Shown: positions 26,959 through 32,300 of the stretch, one piece after another | How the letters are laid out: the number at the start of each line of letters is the position of its first letter | How positions within the stretch are numbered: the stretch's first letter is position 1 | Assembly: GCA_009602725.1 (NCBI GenBank) | Contig: WELB01000101.1 | Coordinates: 105,249-137,548, forward strand | Length of the DNA: 32,300 bases | Direction: 5' to 3' | Source of the DNA: Spirogloea muscicola | Taxonomy: Eukaryota; Streptophyta; Zygnematophyceae; Spirogloeales; Spirogloeaceae | Notes under the pieces: model-generated | Told to the model about the DNA's origin: nothing | Seen by the model: the letters and a program-made list of their open reading frames with translations, nothing else | Database searches by the model: none | Program-made: the position numbers and the translations under genes

Positions 26959-29464
26959 ATGGCGCCCGCGCCGCTGCGCCCGCACCTGCTCCGCGCCGCC
27001 GCCGCCGCCGCCTCGCCTACCCGCGCCGCGTCGTGGTGGGCGGGCGTGCAGCCGGCGGCCAAGGACCCCATCCTGGGCGTCACCGAGGCCTTCCTGGCGG
27101 ACTCGCACCCGGACAAGGTGAACGTCGGCGTCGGCGCGTACCGCAGCGATGCCGGGAAGCCCGTGGTGCTGGACTGCGTGCGCCAGGCGGAGGCGCGCAT
27201 CGCGGGGCAGGAGCTGATGGAGTACGCGCCCATGGGCGGCAGCGCCACCTTCAACGGCCTCTCTGCGGCGCTGGCGTACGGTGACGGCGCGCCGGCGCTG
27301 GCGGACAAGCGCGTGGCGGCGGTGCAGAGCCTGTCCGGCACGGGCGCCTGCCGCCTGTTCGCGGACTTCCAGAAGCGCGTCCACCCCGAGGCCAGCATCT
27401 TCATCCCGACGCCGACGTGGGCCAACCACCACAACATCTGGCGCGACGCCCACGTCGCCGCCCACCCCTTCCGCTACTACGACCCCGCCACGCGCGGCCT
27501 CGACTTCAAGGGCCTCATGGACGACGTGAACGTAAGACACGACCCGCTGCTTGTTTCTTTGCCTGTCGTGGACGAGGCTTTACTTGCTGCAGCCTTGGCG
27601 CAATCACTCCTTCCCAGCCCCGTCGCCGTTTGGCCTGCCTCTGCCATGCAGCCACCCTTGGGCTGCGGCGGCCTAGTACCACGCTCGCCTGGGAGGGCAC
27701 TGTGAGGAGCGCAGCTTATGGCCATTTTGTTGCCATGCTGCAGGCTGCGCCGTCCGGCTCCTTCTTCCTGCTGCACGCTTGCGCCCACAACCCGACCGGC
27801 GTCGACCCCACCGCTGAGCAGTGGAAGGAGATGTCAGCCCTTTTCAAGGTCTGGCCCGCTCGCTGTCCAGCTTCGAGGACCCTCTGTCCTCTTCGCACGG
27901 TCACCTGCGACGGGATGTACTAGAGCAGAGCGCACCAGGGAGCTCTGGCAACAGCAGTGCCATGCTGACCAGCACGCTGAGCCTCTGCTTGTGCCTGTGT
28001 GGTTCCTGTGGTGTGACAGAAAAAACAGCTGTATGCTTTCTTCGACATGGCTTACCAGGTGGAGATTTTGCCTTGCTCCTTCTCCTGCATTCAAGAAGCT
28101 GCTGCTGCAGCTACAGACAGGCATCTGCACTCCTGCAGCCTTGGATGCATCCAGAAGCTGCAAGTTTCCGAACGTGCTCATTCAAGTCAAGTGCCAAGCA
28201 CCTGATTGCCCAATCATCAGAGGGTCGTTTGCGCCAAGGAGCACCAATCTCATCAGAAATTGCAGGCTGATGCTTCATCGTGGGCTGTCACAGGGCTTTG
28301 CCACCGGTGACCTTGTGAGAGATGCACAGGCTATCCATATATTTGTTGACGACGGCCACCAGGTGGCGTGCTCCCAGTCGTATGCCAAGAACATGGGCCT
28401 CTATGGCCAGCGCATCGGCTGCCTGAGGTCTGCAGAGCCTCGCACCAGCAACTTTTTGCGGCAACCCCGGCAGATACGGGATGGTGTGGTGCATATATAA
28501 TAAGACGCCAGCACTTGAGTGCGGGTGATGTTGCGTCAAGTGTGTGAGGGTCAGAGCTTGCTGGTGGTTTGTGGTGTGTGCGCAGTGTGGTTTGCGACGA
28601 CGAGAAGCAAGCTGTGGCGGTCAAGAGCCAGCTGCAGCAGATTGCCAGGCCCATGTACAGCAACCCGCCTGTCCATGGAGCGATGCTAGTGTCCAAGATT
28701 CTCGCAGACTCTGACCTCAAAGAGCTCTGGCACAAGGAAGTCAAAGTCAGGCCCTCGCCCTGATATCTCTGCTCCTACGTGCCTAACCTGATAAGCAACA
28801 GCTATGAGGCATTGTTCCTTGAAGTGTGGCTTGCACAAGGATAGCGTAAATCTCACCCTGTTCTACCATTGCACTGAGACCTCTGAGCATATGTGCAGGA
28901 TATGGCAGATCGCATCATCGGCATGCGCCATGCGCTTCGCGAGCACCTGGAGAAGGAGGGCTCCAAGCTGCCCTGGCAACATATCACAGATCAGGTGGGG
29001 AGCACTTGCTCGGAGTAGGTTTCTGGTAGGCCAGTTCCGCTTCTAGATGGATCTGCACACTGGACAACAAAGTGCACATGCCTTGACAATGCCTGCAGCC
29101 CCCCGTGCTTGCCGGGTATAGTAGATTATTCAGCCCTTAACTTCCTCTCCTACTGCAACTACTCCAGATTGGCATGTTCTGCTTCAGCGGTCTGAGCCCA
29201 GAGCAAGTGGACCGCCTCACCAGCCACTTCCACATATATCTTACTCGTAACGGAAGGATCAGGTTTGTTCCTGTGCACGTCCACTATCCTCAGACACGGC
29301 AAGTGTAAAGCAAGGGCGCAACCTCGCCTGGCAGGCTGATGTTTGATCGTTTTGGGCATGCTTGCAGTATGGCTGGTGTTACATCTGGGAACGTGGCATA
29401 CTTGGCCCATGCAATGCACGAAGTTACCAAGGAGCAGGCTGCCTCGCGAGCTAAGGCTGCGTAG
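26959..29464 (+). CDS. ASP1: Mitochondrial aspartate aminotransferase, 8 exons, 432 aa
   Basis: PLP enzyme interconverting aspartate + 2-oxoglutarate and oxaloacetate + glutamate; mitochondrial isoform of the malate-aspartate shuttle. Exons: 26959-27531, 27744-27848, 28020-28058, 28294-28427, 28586-28745, 28899-28994, 29168-29262, 29368-29464; all GT-AG, frame kept, total 1299 nt including TAG. The first ~24 residues are Ala/Arg-rich without acids, a mitochondrial presequence before SWWAGVQ. Landmarks: [67 protein letters not shown] (catalytic Lys), [21 protein letters not shown] (substrate Arg). Length fits the family. Start chosen because the earlier in-frame region to 26782 lacks a targeting-peptide pattern and the ATG opens one. 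Confidence 0.95.
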
Positions 29465-30086
29465 CTTAGCTTCTGACAGGAGACTTGACTCACTATGTAG
29501 CTGCTGGCCGCTGAAGGTCTAGTTCCTTATACAACGTTGTGTCGGCCACTGTACTATGATAGCAGAGTGGGACCCTAAGACTTCAATGCGGATGCGCTTA
29601 GCCGTCAAGGGACACAAACTTTTATTGGCTGCTATATATGCCGGCCATATCACTTTTTGATCTGCATCCCTGGCTTGTCCTCGTGTGCGAGTCAGCAACA
29701 CATTCTTTTATTTCCTGCCGCCCTTTTGGGCGTGGGCAGCAAGCTCGAGGCATCAAACAATGTACTTGTTGCAGCCCTACAAGGTGTATGGCAAGCTGAA
29801 GCCTTCAGGCCCTCACCGCAACTAATTTGCAACCATAAGGCAGCTACTTGGGTGCTCTAGTATGCAAAGACCCACCACAGACAGCACCATCCCTGGACCT
29901 TCAGCTGCAACCCTCTTTCAATGAGAGCCTCATGCTCATGGCCCACATTAGAGAAAAGGTTCCTTTCAGATCCGGTCTGTCAGATGGTTGCAGCATCAGC
30001 AGTCACTTGGATGGCCAATCACTGCTGTCACGATGCTTCATTGACAAACATAAAGGCATCCACGTCTTGATGACCGTTCACATATT
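29465..30086. other. Convergent intergenic region
   Basis: About 620 bp between the stop of the aminotransferase (plus) and the stop of quinolinate synthase (minus). It holds both 3' untranslated regions. No TGTAA polyadenylation pentamer was seen in either direction here, and no ORF or RNA gene can be supported. Confidence 0.5.
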
Positions 30087-32300
30087 TCACATCAACCCCT
30101 CAGAGCAAGGTCCACCAGCAGGCTCTTCATTGCCCCCTGACAGCACATGCTGTCTGTGAACGATGTCATCGATCAATGATTCAGGGAGCTTCTTTGACTT
30201 CTGCAACCAAGGCCACCAAGAGAGAACAGGAGGAACCACATCAGTGGAGCACGAAACAGGTCCCATGAAATGTAGCAAGCCATTGCACTGACGGTGCAGT
30301 TGATGCAGTTGTGGCCACAACGTATACATACCGTGGCATACCAGGCACTCAGGTTGCACTTATGGACATGGCCAGAAGGCTGCACCTGAAAGAAACGCAT
30401 GTGCAGGATGGGCTCGCAGCCAAGCTCGGCCACAGCCCTGCCCTGAATGTCGCCCTTGAAAGTTCGGGCCGACTGGCCTGCTAGTAGCGCCTCACCCGGC
30501 GTGCCAGCCAGCCTAGCGACTCGCAGCAACGAGTCGAGCGTATTCATCTGCGAAGCAAGTTGAGGAGGTATGTGAGCAGCAAAGAGAGGTGTACCCTGAC
30601 AACGTGGAGCCCTGAACCTTCATTTGACGTTCTCAGAGAGGGGATCAAGGTGAGACCTTCATGTAGGGGCAGGATGCGCAGCCCCCGGAAATGGAGCAGC
30701 CCTCGCCGGACATCACACCTGGCACAATCTTGAGCTCCCTGAGGAAGCTCGGCTGTTCAAAATCTCCATGCACTGATGCAGCAGGCGCAGTAGGCTGCGT
30801 AATGGCCTCGCTGGCGACGGGGAAGACGATCTCCACCTCTACTGACTGCCTGCCTGACGGGCTTGCTGCTGCGCCGCGCGCAAGCTCTGCCCGCACGCAC
30901 GCCACAAGCGATGTGATCATGCCCGACTCTGTGCCCAGCACAAACTGCAGTCGCTCAGGCTCTTCCTTGCGCCGCTCCACCGCCTCTCGTGTCTTGAGGG
31001 CTACAAAATCAAGGATGTTCTGCGTCGACCCCACAACGCCCATGCCTCGCTCGCGTGCCTCCAGTGCCAGCGCAAACATTTCGCCGGGGACCTCGAAGTG
31101 GGCCGTCTGGTACGCATCGCTATAGCCTTGCCGGACCCGGTCAACCACCGATGCTCCAAACAGGTCATGCACGACGCAAGCACCCTCCTCATAATAGTGC
31201 AGGCACGGCAGCAGCGCAGCAAGACTCCTGCGGTTGTGTTGTGGGTGCACGGCTGCAATATCCTCGTCAGAAAGCTGCGCTAGCTGCCGCACCAGCTCTG
31301 CAAGGTTCCTTCCCATGTATGTGTCCGGCCCATAGTACACGGTCACATCTGGAACCTGCGCAAAAGCCTGCGCACAGGGGCCGATGCGACCATAGTTCAA
31401 CGCCAGGATGAAGAAGGGCAGCGGGCAGCCAACCGAGGCCCACCAGCGAGGCTAGCCACTCGACTTGGCCAAAGCCCTTGGGTCGCCGCAAGGGGCGGGA
31501 CGCAAGGGGCCGAGGCAAGGGCTCGAGTGTCACACCTGCAGGACTGTCTGGAGGACATTGGAAGAGGTGCAGGTGATGGTCGGCACGAGAGCATGCGCGC
31601 GCGCCTTGGTGTCCAGCGATGTGTTGATGTAGATCACGTGCAGCGCGCGCGGCGTGCGAGCCGCCGCCTCCAAGAACGCCTCGTATGTGGCGCTGCTGGC
31701 GGCATCCGCCAGGGAGCACCCGATCTCCGAAGCAGCCATGCGGTAGACGGGCACGTCTGCGTGGCCCGCGCGGTCGAGGATCGCGCGCGCGTTCTCGGCC
31801 ATGAAGTCCACGCCCAGGACGGCCACCGAGCGGCAGCCGCCCTCCTCGACCATGCGCACCGCGCCGTCGGCCATGACCAGGGAGTCGGAGATGGCGATGT
31901 GAGGCCAGCGGCGGCGCGCGGCGGTGAGGACACCTTGGACCTGGGGGTCCATGTAGAAGTGGGCGACCACGCCCATGCGCGCGCGCTGAAGCTCCTCCGC
32001 CAGGCGCTCGACCGCTGCTGCGTCGGGCTGCAGGTACTGCACCTGCGCCACCGCGAAGTCGCCCTGCGCCTCCAGGCTGCCGTCCGCGCTCACCAGGAGC
32101 GAGGGGAAGGGCTCCGCTGCCGCATCGGCGCCATCGGCCAGCCGCCGGATGCGGCGCTGGATGCTCTGGAGCATGTTGTGGAAGCCGGCGATGCGCGACG
32201 GCTGCTGCAGCGCCACGCCCAGTGCCGCGGCCAGGCGCGCCGTCGCGTCGCGCGGCAGCGCCAGCACGTTGGCGGGCGGGCGGCCGTCGAGGGCGGCCAC
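30087..32300 (-). CDS. nadA: Quinolinate synthase (NadA) with SufE-like N-terminus, 5' end outside window
   Basis: Iron-sulfur enzyme condensing iminoaspartate with dihydroxyacetone phosphate to quinolinate, the entry step of de novo NAD synthesis; plastid-located in the green lineage. Exons (minus): 32300(edge)-31536, 31367-30657, 30547-30386, 30200-30087; introns of 168, 109 and 185 bp, all GT-AG with frame kept. The first ~50 residues (VLALPRDATARLAA, PSRIAGFHNML) match the C-terminal end of the SufE domain fused to plant quinolinate synthases. Then follow the NadA domains: VVAHFYMDPQVQGVLTAA, SDSLVMADGAV, IGCSLADAA, TCTSSNVLQ, HYYEEGACVVHDLFG, MGVVGSTQNILDF, FVLGTESGM, GEGCSISGGCASCPYM, GCEPILHMRFF. 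Likely [4Fe-4S] ligands are the Cys in IGCS, in GACVVH and in CASCP. The C-terminus is complete (TGA at 30087-30089). Confidence 0.94.

Noticed and set aside
26182-27540. A 452-codon minus-strand ORF across the aminotransferase first exon
   Set aside because: It is antisense to a well-supported exon in GC-rich DNA, where stops are rare. Only its 3' part coincides with genuine FY exons, and it reads through two FY introns.
27718-28500. A 260-codon plus-strand ORF within the aminotransferase gene
   Set aside because: It crosses exons and introns; only the 28294-28427 exon portion shows aminotransferase similarity.
1-32300. CRISPR arrays, prokaryotic operons or defence systems
   Set aside because: No regularly spaced short repeats with unique spacers and no ribosome-binding sites were seen; genes have spliceosomal introns.

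Overview
The window is eukaryotic nuclear DNA, most likely from a green alga. The three host genes are intron-rich, with GT-AG introns of about 100-280 bp and GC-rich exons. Their products look plant/green-lineage: an FY/WDR33 polyadenylation factor, a mitochondrial aspartate aminotransferase, and a plastid-type quinolinate synthase that retains the end of a SufE domain. Nothing narrows the species further; a trebouxiophyte-like alga is only a guess.

Left part (1-19045) is a pile-up of Ty3/gypsy chromodomain LTR retrotransposons (chromoviruses). Element A (1-3149, minus) is a broken pol running off the left edge. It meets Element B (3145-5100, plus), a truncated pol, head to head. Element C (5101-10551, minus) is a structurally complete element with two LTRs, a gag ORF and a pol in the -1 frame. 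A textbook GGGAAAC slippery site lies just before the gag stop. Its flanks do not match each other. Then come fragments: a piece of a D-type LTR (10552-10668) and RT/RNase H relics (10918-11046 plus; 11346-11905 minus). Element D (12597-19045, plus) has two ~0.9-kb LTRs, a tRNA-iMet primer site, a polypurine tract and a 5-bp target-site duplication. Its ORF fuses gag directly to RT-RNase H-integrase-chromodomain, with zinc knuckle and protease deleted.

Middle part (19046-23124) has no gene I can support. It holds a diverged ~780-bp direct tandem duplication, copies of a GC-rich repeat also found next to Element D, and a few small unexplained structures.

Right part (23125-32300) holds the host genes. 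The FY homologue (minus) could be followed through 14 exons with reading frame kept throughout, including one GC-AG intron; only its extreme 5' end is unresolved. The mitochondrial aspartate aminotransferase (plus, 8 exons, 432 aa) diverges from it with almost no space between. Quinolinate synthase (minus, 4 exons seen, 5' end beyond the window) converges on it across a ~620-bp gap.

No CRISPR array, rRNA or tRNA gene was recognised. The observations most worth follow-up are the Element C frameshift signal, the protease-less yet TSD-flanked Element D, the inverted A/B junction, and the tight FY/aminotransferase head-to-head arrangement.
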